The notes beneath the pieces are model-generated. The model did no database searches. It saw only the letters and a list, made by a program, of their open reading frames with translations, and was not told the origin of the DNA. Of a DNA stretch of 64,000 bases, positions 8,950-18,144 are shown one piece after another (the first letter of the stretch is position 1; each line of letters begins with the position of its first letter). A program made the position numbers and the translations under genes. Source of the stretch: Leptolyngbya sp. NIES-2104 (GTDB lineage: Bacteria > Cyanobacteriota > Cyanobacteriia > Leptolyngbyales > Leptolyngbyaceae); contig NZ_BBWW01000003.1 in assembly GCF_001485215.1 (NCBI RefSeq), positions 1 through 64,000 on the forward strand. The letters run 5' to 3'.

Positions 8950-9813
8950 ATGGATGTGCAGATTCGATCAATGAAGCAAGAAGATGTCGAAACCTGTGGG
9001 TTAATCTGTTACAACGCTTTCAAACATAGTGCTGAGCGCCACAATTTTCCTCCCGATCATCCGTCTCCAGCGTTCAGCATTCAGTTAGCACAATCTTACT
9101 TCGCGAACCCTCAGATTTTTAGCATTGTTGCCGAACATGACGGCAAAATTATCGGCTCTAATTACCTAACGGAATATGATGTAGTTCGAGCCGTCGGACC
9201 GCTGACGATCGACACGACGGTTCAGTCAGAAGGCGCAGGTAGACAATTGATGCAAGCTGTAGTGGAGCGTGGCACCGAAGCGAACAGCATTCGTTTGGTT
9301 CAAGATGCTTTCGATCAAGCTTCGCTTTCGCTTTATACTTCGCTGGGGTTCAATGTGAAAGAGCCATTGGTTGTGATTGAAGGCACCATTAAAGCTGATG
9401 CTCCGACTAACATTGAGATTCGTTCGCTCCGAGAACAAGACTTAGCCGAGTGCGCCGAATTATGCCGCAGCGTGCATGGGGTTGATCGCACCGGAGATCT
9501 CAAGAACGCACCATCTCTGACCGCTTTTGTGGCGGTGCGCGACGATCGCATTGTTGCTTATGCTTCAGCCCCGCATTTTTGGGCATCGAATCACGCGGTT
9601 GCTCAGTCAGGAGCAGACATGCAGGCTTTGTTAGCGGGTGTGGGAAATCAAAGTAGCGACCGTCCCCTCTCGTTGCTACTGCCGACACGCCAATCCAATC
9701 TATTTCGATGGTGCTTGAACCAGGGGATGCGCGTTGTTAAGCCAGCAACACTAATGGCAATGGGCAAATACCAAGAACCTGACGGTTGCTATCTCCCCTC
9801 CGTGGGGTACTAA
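8950..9813 (+). CDS. GNAT family N-acetyltransferase, two-domain
   Basis: A 287-aa protein beginning IRSMKQEDVETC, typical of the GNAT fold, with an acetyl-CoA loop in TVQSEGAGRQLMQAV and the SLYTSLGF motif near residue 130. A second, more degenerate GNAT-like half begins at IEIRSLREQDLAECAELC. It would move an acetyl group from acetyl-CoA to an unknown amine. It follows the GST-like gene by about 95 bases in the same direction and may be co-transcribed with it. Confidence 0.85.
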   Translation: MDVQIRSMKQEDVETCGLICYNAFKHSAERHNFPPDHPSPAFSIQLAQSYFANPQIFSIVAEHDGKIIGSNYLTEYDVVRAVGPLTIDTTVQSEGAGRQLMQAVVERGTEANSIRLVQDAFDQASLSLYTSLGFNVKEPLVVIEGTIKADAPTNIEIRSLREQDLAECAELCRSVHGVDRTGDLKNAPSLTAFVAVRDDRIVAYASAPHFWASNHAVAQSGADMQALLAGVGNQSSDRPLSLLLPTRQSNLFRWCLNQGMRVVKPATLMAMGKYQEPDGCYLPSVGY

Positions 9814-9986
9814 AGTCTGTCGTTGTAGGGGGTAAGTCTGCCTCTCAATAGTGGGTGTAGAACCGCGCAATGGTAAAAGAAGCAACACCTTCGGTGAGGC
9901 TTCCATCTGAGGCAGCAGAGCGATGTTGACTTGTTCAACGTTACGATAGTCTCCAGATAGATGTTGTTAGTTAAAGCTCAAGGCTG

Positions 9987-11114
9987 TCAGTATTTGAGAG
10001 AAGTCAAGACTTCGTTGTAGGGAATGACACCTGCAACGGCATGGGTGATCTGTTGGGCAACGCGCGGGTTTCGTTTCATTAACCAAATGAGCAGGTAATT
10101 CATCGAGGAAAGTTTTCTGAAGGCTTTGATGCGTAGAGCCGCACGCAGATCTGCTTCAAAGTGAGATTCATAAAGATACTGCCAATTCTCTGCGATCGCA
10201 CTAGGGGTATTGCTCATATTCACGGCTTGCGCGGCGTGAAAGCCACTGAGTACCGCATTTGCAATTCCCTCACCCGTTAATGGATCAGTCAAATTCGCCG
10301 CATCGCCAATTCTAAGAACTTTTCCATCAGCAACTCGATTTCCCTTCTTGGCAGTGGCTAGAGGAAAGACCTTTGGCGGTTGTTGGCTCACTGCCTGACT
10401 CAGCATCTGTCGGGTTGTTTCATTATTGTGGATAAACTGCTTGAAGAGTTGAATAATGTTTGTCTTGAGTCTGGAGTATTCGTCTAACCAAACGCCAACT
10501 CCAACATTCAATCTGATCAGATCATGCTGTGTAGAAACGGGAAAAATCCAACCATAGCCATTCACTCCTAGGCTGCGATCGAAATGAATTTGGGCTTCAA
10601 TCAACGCGGTTTGGGATAGATCTTGCCGCTTTAGAACCCAATAAGCGCGAATCGCGATGGCATTCACTTCCCCCGCAGAAACGCCACGAGCATCAACAAT
10701 CGTATCAAACGCATCATACAACCCTTGATGATGCCAATCATTTCTGCGAACACTCTGAGTGATAAAACTACATCCTGCGCCGATCGCTTTCTCGTATAAG
10801 AGTTGATCAAACACAAATCTAGGAATACAGTAGGCTTCTAGCTGGGTCATCTCACTATGAGAAATTTGATTTGAGATCCCCAAAAGAAAGCGATCGATTG
10901 GCGCGTACTCTGAAGCTAATTTTCTAATGTCTTGCGGATAAATTCCCATCATCGACACTGCCTGTATCGACTCAATGCTGATGCCATCGCCGCATACCTT
11001 GTCTCTGGGAAAACAGTTCTTGTCCATGAGCGTGACCTCATGCCCACTTTTTGCCAAGTGGTACCCTGCTGAACACCCGGCTGGACCTGCACCCACGATC
11101 GCAATTTTAGGCAT
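9987..11114 (-). CDS. Geranylgeranyl reductase-like FAD-dependent oxidoreductase
   Basis: A 375-aa flavoprotein. The Rossmann FAD-binding motif IAIVGAGPAGCSAGYHLA is at the N-terminus, followed by FPRDKVCGDGIS, a signature of the geranylgeranyl reductase/halogenase-like group. The second FAD motif LRIGDAANLTDPLTGEGI lies near residue 270. Such enzymes reduce isoprenoid double bonds or hydroxylate or halogenate small molecules; the substrate cannot be told from sequence. It is transcribed away from the GNAT gene. Confidence 0.85.
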   Translation of the reverse strand: MPKIAIVGAGPAGCSAGYHLAKSGHEVTLMDKNCFPRDKVCGDGISIESIQAVSMMGIYPQDIRKLASEYAPIDRFLLGISNQISHSEMTQLEAYCIPRFVFDQLLYEKAIGAGCSFITQSVRRNDWHHQGLYDAFDTIVDARGVSAGEVNAIAIRAYWVLKRQDLSQTALIEAQIHFDRSLGVNGYGWIFPVSTQHDLIRLNVGVGVWLDEYSRLKTNIIQLFKQFIHNNETTRQMLSQAVSQQPPKVFPLATAKKGNRVADGKVLRIGDAANLTDPLTGEGIANAVLSGFHAAQAVNMSNTPSAIAENWQYLYESHFEADLRAALRIKAFRKLSSMNYLLIWLMKRNPRVAQQITHAVAGVIPYNEVLTSLKY

Positions 11115-11303
11115 TATTCAATCTCAGTCAGTTAGGAGTATACGGTTTCAGAAGAAGGTGACTAGCCATTCAGAAGGTCGAACGTTTCGATACAGATTGA
11201 ACATTCTGCTGCCTCTTTACCTGAAACCCGTTAAAAAGTAACAGAAGAAATGGCTAGAACCTAGGTTAGATTAGGCATAGAAGTTTCCAGCAGAAGTGCA
11301 AAA

Positions 11304-11552
11304 ATGCTCGCTAAAACAACAAGCTTGCTAAGCGAATGCTACAAAATGGTGATGACTAGAAACTCCATCTTAAGGAGTAAACATAGATTAAGCATCGTGA
11401 TTGTTAAACCTCCTCTGGTTGGAATCAGCGCAGGTATTTTGCAAGGCAAAAAGCTGTTGATTGAAACTTTAAACGTTGGCGTATTTGCGAACGCGATTGT
11501 TTCCGCTTGGCTGAAACGTAAAAGCAAGCAGCCTGATCAGTTAGATCAATAA
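11304..11552 (+). CDS. Small hypothetical protein
   Basis: An 82-aa open frame with a mildly hydrophobic centre (KPPLVGISAGIL) and a basic tail (AWLKRKSKQ). It may start at either of two methionines (codon 1 or 15). No family is recognised and the ribosome site is weak. It lies in the 440-base gap between two minus-strand genes, and could be a chance frame. Confidence 0.3.
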   Translation: MLAKTTSLLSECYKMVMTRNSILRSKHRLSIVIVKPPLVGISAGILQGKKLLIETLNVGVFANAIVSAWLKRKSKQPDQLDQ

Positions 11553-11559
11553 GCACGAA

Positions 11560-12099
11560 TCATTCACTTGCAGAGAGATATTTTGAGAGAACAGTGCTAT
11601 CAAGCGGTTCTTGCAATACATTGTGCTGACCAATCAAGCGACCTAACACTGTGATAGCAGCGGTATGGCTTTCTTGATCTCCATTAGAGGCTGAGTAATA
11701 CGTTAAGACGCAAGGACGGATGAGCTGTTCAAACAAATCAACAGCCGTTAGCATAACACAGCAATCTATATCAATCCCACAGACAAACACAGTATCAATC
11801 TTACTATGCTTTAGGAAAGCAATTGTTTCTTGATTAATGCTGCTGTAAGTGTATTTATCAAAAACCACTTCAGCAAAAGGCTGGAGAGAACTAACCAAAT
11901 TTCTCTCTTCTTCAGAGATGAGGTGTTGCCAGTTCAAAAAATTGACCCAAGGACTACCACCAGTATTCAAAAACCTTGTAAATACTACATAATCAAAGAG
12001 AGATTGCTTTAGTAAAGTCTCGATGCGCTCAACAACGTATTTAGTGTTTTGACTAACGAAGCCAGTCTGGACATCGATCACAAAAAGGCATGACTTCAT
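11560..12099 (-). CDS. Isochorismatase-like cysteine hydrolase
   Basis: A hydrolase of about 179 aa of the isochorismatase/nicotinamidase superfamily. The catalytic Asp is in LFVIDVQTGF, the Lys in VFDKYTYSS and the nucleophilic Cys in CGIDIDCCVMLTA. The family cleaves C-N or ether bonds in small metabolites. The start at the second methionine (before KSCLF) is preferred because GGAG lies 9 bases upstream of it. The neighbouring gene downstream on the same strand is the deleted GST-like copy's inverse partner region, so no pathway can be assigned. Confidence 0.85.
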   Translation of the reverse strand: MKSCLFVIDVQTGFVSQNTKYVVERIETLLKQSLFDYVVFTRFLNTGGSPWVNFLNWQHLISEEERNLVSSLQPFAEVVFDKYTYSSINQETIAFLKHSKIDTVFVCGIDIDCCVMLTAVDLFEQLIRPCVLTYYSASNGDQESHTAAITVLGRLIGQHNVLQEPLDSTVLSKYLSASE

Positions 12100-12123
12100 C
12101 TCTTGCATCTCCGAGAAATATCT

Positions 12124-12516
12124 TTAATAGATTGATGCCAACACTTTGTCTGCGGCGGCTCGAAATGCGGTTGCTGCACCTGCACTCATATCACGCGGCG
12201 CACAGATGCGATTTCTTACATAGGCAAGCGTGACAGCTCCCACCGCAGACGAAAACGGGTCAAGCTTGTCTCTGCCACCCACCTGACCCCAAGGTAATAG
12301 CATTTGATCGCTCTGTTGGCAAAAAGGACACCAAGAATTTGCATCGCGATAAAGTAAAACAGGCGTTGGAGTTTCTGGAGAAAGCTTGTGCAAGCTACTG
12401 GGAATAGGGGCAGTCGAAGGCAATTGTTCAGGTCTGCGCACTCGTCGAGCAGGAGTATTGTTTTGAGCAAGTTCTAAGATCTGATCCCAACTCAATGAAG
12501 TGTTCTGAACTGACAT
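12124..12516 (-). pseudogene. GST-like gene copy with an in-frame internal deletion
   Basis: The 130-aa frame matches the first 73 and last 55 or so residues of the gene at 7653-8855, with about 270 residues missing between. The junction runs from DANSWCPFCQQ directly to LLPWGQVGG, where the full protein continues CERVWFALEE and reaches LLPWGRVGG much later. The frame is kept, and a ribosome site (GGAG) precedes the double ATG. The remaining protein keeps the CPFC motif but lacks the rest of the thioredoxin fold, so it is probably not a working transferase. It is 26-30 percent diverged in places from the long copy, so the duplication is not recent. Confidence 0.8.
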
Positions 12517-12988
12517 CATTCACTCCGTTTCTAACAATGTTCACATCATACTCATTTCCTGATCCTATAACTATCTCAAGTTTAAATAGGTTCGTAACTT
12601 CTTCGGGCGAAGGGGCTGATGATGTTCAGATATCGTTTTGTTACGCTCGACTTACGCCGAGCTTCAAAGAATTTAGCCTATCGATAAGCCTGGAAAGCAT
12701 TCAGGTGAGCAATGCTCAAGGATTAGGGAGCATAGGGCTTTCGTTTGGTACGAGATTTCTCCAAGCAGTTTTTACTTGTTGGAGCGATGCTTTTGGTATA
12801 GAGAACCTGCTCGCTGCATAAAGAGATTACAGAAATACCCATTAGAGCAATAGGGAAGCTTTGCAAATTTCACGAACTTCTTCCGGCTCGTTGTCCAAAG
12901 AAATTCTGAAATTTTCCAACCGCTTTCGTTGAGTCCTGAAAGTAGAAAGTTCGTCAACCAGAACCGTCGAAGTTTGAATCAAAGCATT

Positions 12989-14434
12989 ATGTCTACAAAC
13001 CGTTGGAATCGCCGCGAATTTCTTTGGCAGTCCAGTCAATCTGCCCTCGGTCTACTCGTTTTGGGTCGTGCTGCTGAGCGCGTTGTTGCAGCTCAGCGTC
13101 AGCCGACCACAGTGCTAGTTTTGGGAGCTGGATTGTCGGGGTTACGAACTGCATCCTTATTAGAAGCACAAGGATTAAAGGTCACGGTTCTAGAAGCACG
13201 CGATCGCGTTGGCGGTCGCGTTCATACCTTAGATAACATAGTCGGAAAACCCGAAGCGGGAGGACAGGGATTTAGCGAAAAATATCAACGATTGCTTGCC
13301 CTAGCGAATCGCTTGCAAGTTCCTGTCAAAACGAGAAACAGGGTAGATCAAAAGACGCTGCTACAAGTTCGAGGACAGACCGTGTTGCCCCAGGACTGGG
13401 CAAAATCTTCCGCGAATCGCTTAGCCGAGCCTGAGCGCCAGTTACTTCCTGCACAGTTGCTGTCCCATTACCTCCGACCCCACAACCCACTCAAAGACGC
13501 GATCGCGTGGACAAACTCACGCTATGCAAGTTTGGATGTTTCTCTAGTAGACTACCTCCGCACTCAAGGAGCTTCCGCAGAAGCACTTCGGTTAATGCCC
13601 TTTAATTCTAGTTCGTTGCTCAATGACTTAGAAACGACCTCCGCGCTGTTTGCTCTACGCAATGATCAGCGCTCACAGATTCGCGCTCGACAACCGATGC
13701 AGATTCAAGGTGGAAATAGCCGTCTTCCAGAAGCGATCGCAGCTTCTCTTAAATCTCCGGTTCAACTTAAAAAAGTGGTGGTGTCATTGCAGTCTCGCGA
13801 TACTGAGGTCGAAGTTCACTGTGCTGATGGTTCAAAATTTCGGGCAGACTTCGCAGTCGTCACTCTACCATTTTCAGTCTTACGTCAGATTGAGATTAGC
13901 CCTCCGCTACAAGGGGCACAAGCTGAGGCAGTTCAAACCCTGCCCTATACCGCAGTGACCCAAATTCACCTGAAGGTACGCCAGCCATTTTGGGAGCAAG
14001 ATGGGTATCCGCCCATGATGTGGACGGATTCAACGCTATCAACTGTGATGCCCCATCGGGATGATCAAGGACGGCTGCAAAGTCTGGTTTGCTGGGCGAA
14101 TGGAAGTCAAGCTCAACGGTTAGATGCTATGAGTGCTTCGGCATTAGCTCAATTTGTGCAATCAGAACTGAAGAAAATCCGTCCGTCAATGGAAGGCAAG
14201 GTTGAGTTAAATCGAATTGTATCCTGGGGGCGTGATCCTTACGCACGAGGCGCTTACTCGTACTTTGCACCCGGACAGGTTCGCCGCTTTCAAGCACAGA
14301 TGGCAAAGCCCTGGAAACGGATTCATTTTGCGGGTGAACATACCGCGATCGCATCCCCAGGACTAGAGTCGGCACTAGAATCGGCTGAACGTGTCGCAAT
14401 TGAAATTCTGGCGCTGGTAAAACCGCGATCGTGA
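12989..14434 (+). CDS. Flavin monoamine oxidase family protein, Tat-exported
   Basis: A 481-aa flavoprotein with a twin-arginine signal (NRREFLWQSS followed by ALGLLVLG). The FAD motif VLVLGAGLSGLRTASLLEAQG is followed by ARDRVGGRVHTL. The C-terminal FAD motif HFAGEHTAIASPGLESALES is intact. These features define the monoamine oxidase/L-amino acid oxidase group, which oxidises amines with release of ammonia and hydrogen peroxide. The internal ATG at 12989 is chosen because it opens directly on the Tat signal. A fragment of a second copy is at 5758. Confidence 0.88.
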   Translation: MSTNRWNRREFLWQSSQSALGLLVLGRAAERVVAAQRQPTTVLVLGAGLSGLRTASLLEAQGLKVTVLEARDRVGGRVHTLDNIVGKPEAGGQGFSEKYQRLLALANRLQVPVKTRNRVDQKTLLQVRGQTVLPQDWAKSSANRLAEPERQLLPAQLLSHYLRPHNPLKDAIAWTNSRYASLDVSLVDYLRTQGASAEALRLMPFNSSSLLNDLETTSALFALRNDQRSQIRARQPMQIQGGNSRLPEAIAASLKSPVQLKKVVVSLQSRDTEVEVHCADGSKFRADFAVVTLPFSVLRQIEISPPLQGAQAEAVQTLPYTAVTQIHLKVRQPFWEQDGYPPMMWTDSTLSTVMPHRDDQGRLQSLVCWANGSQAQRLDAMSASALAQFVQSELKKIRPSMEGKVELNRIVSWGRDPYARGAYSYFAPGQVRRFQAQMAKPWKRIHFAGEHTAIASPGLESALESAERVAIEILALVKPRS

Positions 14435-14487
14435 AATGCTGGTAGTTCGCTAATTCATCAGCATCCACTTTATGGCTCTTAATTTTT

Positions 14488-15285
14488 ATGACTTTCATCC
14501 TGCAAAAACTGCGTCTAAATAAAGCTCGTTGCAAAAGAATTTTGCTGGGTTTAGTTTTTGGTAGCACGGGTCTTGGTTTTGCCTTAGCAATCGACCTTTT
14601 GCTTGCAAAAACGAACTACTCGCTTACCCTGTTGTATCAAGCGGCGAGTGCTGGAATCTGTGTGCGATCACCCGCTCCTTCCTGTGGTTCGACTGCGACA
14701 CCAACACCACCGACTGCAAAGCTTGGAACAACTGGGATGGTGGTGAGCGAACAACGGGAAGCAACCCAAGCTGGAATCGACATTCTCAACCAGGGCGGAA
14801 ACGCGATCGATGCGGCGGTCGGTGTAGGGTATGCGCTTGCGGCAACCTATCCCTGCTGTGGCAATCTGGGCGGCGGTGGGTTTATGCTAATTCGGTTTGC
14901 AGATGGTCGCAGCCGATTTGTAGATTTTCGGGAGATAGCACCCGGTGCAGCAACCCCAACGGTGTATTTAGACGCTCAAGGAAAAGTGATTAAGGGACTG
15001 AGTACGAAAGGCTATCTTGCAGTTGGTGTTCCGGGAACGGTGAAGGGACTAGATTATGCTCTAGCGACTTATGGTAGTCGCGATCGCAAACAGGTGATGG
15101 CTCTGGCAATCACTCTTGCTGAGCAAGGATTTGTTCTACAATCGGCTGATGCAGAGTTATTGCAAGGGTTCACGCAGACTTTCAAAGCGCAGCCGAATGT
15201 TGCAGCGATCTTTCTCAAGAACGGCAAGCCTTATCAGTCAGGCGAGCGACTTGTGCAATCGAATTTAGCGCGATCGACCCAGTAA
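14488..15285 (+). pseudogene. Gamma-glutamyltransferase, large-subunit half only
   Basis: 265 aa with a hydrophobic N-terminal segment and the start of gamma-glutamyltranspeptidase: GMVVSEQREATQAGIDIL, GGNAIDAAVGVGYAL, GNLGGGGFMLIRF, the DFREIAP donor-site motif and VPGTVKGLDYAL. It ends after GERLVQSNLARS, where intact enzymes of about 550 aa continue to the autocleavage Thr that is the catalytic nucleophile. No continuation was found in the 400 bases that follow. Without the small subunit the enzyme cannot work, so this is read as a 3'-truncated gene. It follows the amine oxidase by 53 bases. Confidence 0.8.
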
Positions 15286-15697
15286 CCAAAACAATGTATG
15301 GACTCCACGACTCACGCAAACCCACAGGATCAGTAATGGTTCAACCGTAATCAACAGTCTGTGTAAAAGGTCTTCAACCATACATTTCAATTTCTGTGCC
15401 ATCGCAGTCCTAGCTTGTCTTTTCCTTAATCGATGATTTCAAGGTGAAAAATTCGTTCTTTTGAGCAATTACTGCATAAATGTCTACTCGAAATACCCAC
15501 TCAGTAAATAGAGGAGAATTGTTGAACTTCAGTGGTGTTCTAGACCTATGGATTGCATAGCAAAACAGAACTCCTTAACCGTCTCAGTTTTCATCGATTT
15601 TCAAATAAGCTATCTTGGTGAAAGATAGCTTAGGTTAACTCAAGAGATTTTGCATTCTACACAGCTTTTACGTCAGTAATTTTTTAATTAAACCAAA
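15286..15697. other. Gene-poor region with the recurrent upstream element
   Basis: No gene is seen. The segment at 15472-15530 (ctgcataaat, then gaaatacccactc, then gttgaacttc) resembles the DNA at 5716-5765 and 12816-12860, and GTTGAACTTC recurs at 6058. These stretches lie in front of the leader-protein genes and the amine oxidase, so they may be duplicated promoter regions. Confidence 0.5.
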
Positions 15698-15961
15698 ATG
15701 AAACGACAACAGAGATCAACAAACCACAAAGCGCATAAGCAGACACGAGTCAAGGTAACTGCAAAGATGATGTTAATCGGAGCGGTCATGCTTGTATGTG
15801 CCGGAGGCAGCGCAGCAGGATTTACGGCTTGGCAAAGTTCAAAAGGGATGACTGCTAATCTTGATTCGCTCCGCGAAGTTCCGAAGGATCGATCAGTTGG
15901 ATCGCTTGAAACAGTTCGCCCAAAGCCCGAACCCTTGGCAGCCACTGAACAAAATTTGTGA
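15698..15961 (+). CDS. Small membrane-anchored protein sharing the WD40 leader
   Basis: 87 aa: a basic N-terminus (MKRQQRSTNHKAHKQ), one hydrophobic segment (MMLIGAVMLVCAGGSAAG) and a short polar tail with LREVPKDRSVGS. The first 40 residues align with those of the WD40 protein at 6141, and the DNA just upstream aligns as well (gcattct, actttcacgt/cttttacgtc). The WD40 repeats themselves are absent. It may be the stub of a duplicated gene cut by the adjacent IS256 fragment, or a small membrane protein in its own right. Confidence 0.55.
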   Translation: MKRQQRSTNHKAHKQTRVKVTAKMMLIGAVMLVCAGGSAAGFTAWQSSKGMTANLDSLREVPKDRSVGSLETVRPKPEPLAATEQNL

Positions 15962-15993
15962 GGAGATGTTGTCAAATGTGGTGTACGGGAGAA

Positions 15994-16797
15994 TTAAGCC
16001 GCATCTTTTTTTCGATTTAAACGATCGCGCTCATCACTGCGAATTCCATCGGTAAATTTCACGCCTTCAATCAGCTCCGCTAATCGATTAAACTTCTGAA
16101 TTCGCAACCATCGCTTCTGAGCCGACTGCACTAACTTGAAAACTAACAACAAGATGCTAGATTGAGAGACGCAACCCCTAGTTTTATCAGTTCTCAAGCG
16201 TACGGTGGCAAAGGTGGATTCAATTGGATTGCTGGTACGAATGTGCATCCAATGTTCTGCCGGAAAGTGGTAGAACGCAAGCATTGCTTCCCGATTTTTA
16301 CTCAAGCATTCGACAGCCTTCGGGTACTTGACCGCATAGGTTTCGATGAAGCGGTCAAAGGCAATTTCTGCGTCTGCTTTGGTGGCAGCCAGATAGATAT
16401 CTTTGAGTGCTGTCTTCGCCTGCGGTTGTTGTGAACTCGGCAACGTGTTGAGGACATTGGCAGTTTTATGCACCCAGCACCGTTGCACCTGAGTTTGCGG
16501 GAACACTTGACGCAATGCTTTCCAAAATCCTAATGCTCCATCGCCAATCGCCAGTTCTGGAGCCTCTTTCAGTCCTTGGTCTTTCAGGCGCAACAACAGA
16601 CTTTTCCAGTTCAACTCAGCTTCGCGAAATCCGATTTCTAGTCCCAGCAGTTCCTCATGTCCGGTGTCGCTTACCCCAATCAACACCAAGATACACTGTC
16701 GGTCATCTTCGGCTCGAATATTAAAGTACACTCCATCTGCCCAAACGTACACGTACCGCTTTTCTTTGAGACTGCGGTTCTGCCAGTCTTGATTCAT
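15994..16797 (-). pseudogene. IS256 family transposase, 5'-truncated
   Basis: 267 aa corresponding to the C-terminal two thirds of an IS256 (mutator-type) transposase. The first catalytic Asp is in YVWADGVYF, the second in LAIGDGALGFWKAL, and the Cys/His segment VQRCWVHKTANVLN and the Glu in RTSNPIESTFATVR follow. About 130 N-terminal residues, including the DNA-binding domain, are missing at the 16797 side, so it is inactive. Confidence 0.85.
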
Positions 16798-16834
16798 CTA
16801 CTTGGCACAAATATCGGCTTAAAAGCCAATTAAA

Positions 16835-17659
16835 CTAGGGAGATTGCACTAAGGAATCGTTGAACAGCAATGCTTTAGAAAACTGCTGCATCTGAGCAAC
16901 AGTTTTCGAGCGGCTGTTCTGAGTGCGCTCTTTCAGTCGGTTAGGGCACTCCTGCTGAATCTGCGCCAGTGTCTCAGTTCGCCGAGTTCGTTGAATCAAG
17001 GTTGCCCCGTCTGGTTGCCAAGCCGCTTCAAAAGTCATGCCGCTCTGAGGTGTACGTTTCTGAATCCCCAGACGGTCATAGATATCGATCGCAGTTCCAT
17101 CTTGGGTATGCCCTTTACCAGTGCCGCAGTAGTCTGCTCGAACCATGCGGGTACAAGCTTGATGAAACGCTCGTAGCGATCGTCCTTGAACCGTCTTCCA
17201 AGGTTTATAGCCCCATCGGACACACTTCGCTAACGCGCCACTGGTGCAGCCAAATGTGATTTTTCCATCATCTAGGTGTGCGCCCGTCTCATCCCAACTA
17301 CCCGATAGCGGAATTGCTTTAGCCACCTGGTCACGATCGGGTTGGCACAGGTTGCGCCACTGCAAAGAAGTTGGGTCTTGATAGAGTACGGTGTAGAGAT
17401 ACGTTTCTCGCTCTGGGTCTTGAGCATCTAGCGTTACCTCGCTGATTTTGAGCTTGAGCGATCGTTGAAGCGAGTTGCTGCTTGCATCAACACCCGCAGT
17501 CTCTAAAACGGTTCCTTCTGCATCTTTGCCTTTGATCGTGTATTCAGTTTGAATGGCAGTAGATGGATGAGTCGGGCTGGCAGAACGAAGCGATTTAACG
17601 GCAGGTAGTGCGATCGCGATCGCACTACCAAACAGCAGGAAAAAGAATTGCTTTTGCAT
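16835..17659 (-). CDS. Secreted ADYC-domain protein
   Basis: A 274-aa protein with an N-terminal signal peptide (MQKQFFFLLFGSAIAIALPA). The central region contains the residues that name the ADYC domain (MVRADYCGTGKGHTQDGTAIDIYD) and several cysteines (NLCQPD, FGCTSGALAKCVRWG, HQACTRM) that could form disulfides outside the cytoplasm. The domain's function is not known. The internal ATG at 17659 is chosen because it opens on the signal peptide. It lies 86 bases downstream of the NG-repeat protein gene on the same strand and is probably co-transcribed with it. Confidence 0.8.
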   Translation of the reverse strand: MQKQFFFLLFGSAIAIALPAVKSLRSASPTHPSTAIQTEYTIKGKDAEGTVLETAGVDASSNSLQRSLKLKISEVTLDAQDPERETYLYTVLYQDPTSLQWRNLCQPDRDQVAKAIPLSGSWDETGAHLDDGKITFGCTSGALAKCVRWGYKPWKTVQGRSLRAFHQACTRMVRADYCGTGKGHTQDGTAIDIYDRLGIQKRTPQSGMTFEAAWQPDGATLIQRTRRTETLAQIQQECPNRLKERTQNSRSKTVAQMQQFSKALLFNDSLVQSP

Positions 17660-17745
17660 TGTCTCAATGCGTCCCTCTGAGAATGATGAGTTTGTGTTGG
17701 GACGCTGCATGGAACGCCCCAATCGTGTCTACCTCCTGCGAAAAT

Positions 17746-18144
17746 TTAACGAACTGTGCGCTGCAAATGGAACATCAATTGACTGCCTTCTAGACTGATT
17801 TGCTGGACAGGTACACCATTCAACGCAGCGGTTGTCACTGTAGACTGAGTTGATTTTGTTCCATGCGTCGAAAATCCATTAAAACTCAAGCCGTTAAAAC
17901 TCATCCCGTTGAGAGTTATTCCATTAAAACTCAAGCCGTTGAAAGATGTTCCGTTAATAGATACTCCATTAAAACTCAAGCCGTTAATAGATACTCCATT
18001 AAAACTCAAGCCGTTGAGAGATGCTCCATTAAGCCTCATCCCGTTGAGAGCTACTCCGTTCGTCACGGTTCGAGCTTCTGCAACGGTATTCACAGAAGCA
18101 ATTGTCAAACACAGACCAGTCATCAAAGCAAATCGGTGAAACAT
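17746..18144 (-). CDS. Secreted NG-pentapeptide repeat protein
   Basis: 132 aa. A signal peptide (about 24 residues, ending VAEA) is followed by about 14 tandem pentapeptides of the form x-S/L-F/I/L-N-G, for example LSFNG, VSING, MSFNG. After the repeats comes a 40-residue tail with TAALNGVPVQQISLEG. A five-residue period with a central hydrophobic residue suggests a right-handed beta-solenoid, as in pentapeptide proteins, but the invariant Asn-Gly differs from the usual A(D/N)LXX pattern. A strong ribosome site (AAGGAG) precedes the ATG. The function is unknown; the pairing with the ADYC protein suggests a joint extracellular role. Confidence 0.82.
   Translation of the reverse strand: MFHRFALMTGLCLTIASVNTVAEARTVTNGVALNGMRLNGASLNGLSFNGVSINGLSFNGVSINGTSFNGLSFNGITLNGMSFNGLSFNGFSTHGTKSTQSTVTTAALNGVPVQQISLEGSQLMFHLQRTVR

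Noticed and set aside
12495-12821. A 108-codon plus-strand frame upstream of the amine oxidase
   Set aside because: It overlaps the start of the deleted GST-like copy and has no recognisable domain; more likely non-coding.
17880-18060. Tandem DNA repeats that look like a short CRISPR-like or minisatellite array
   Set aside because: The repeats are in frame, of 15-base period, and encode the NG pentapeptides of the secreted protein on the minus strand; there are no unique spacers.
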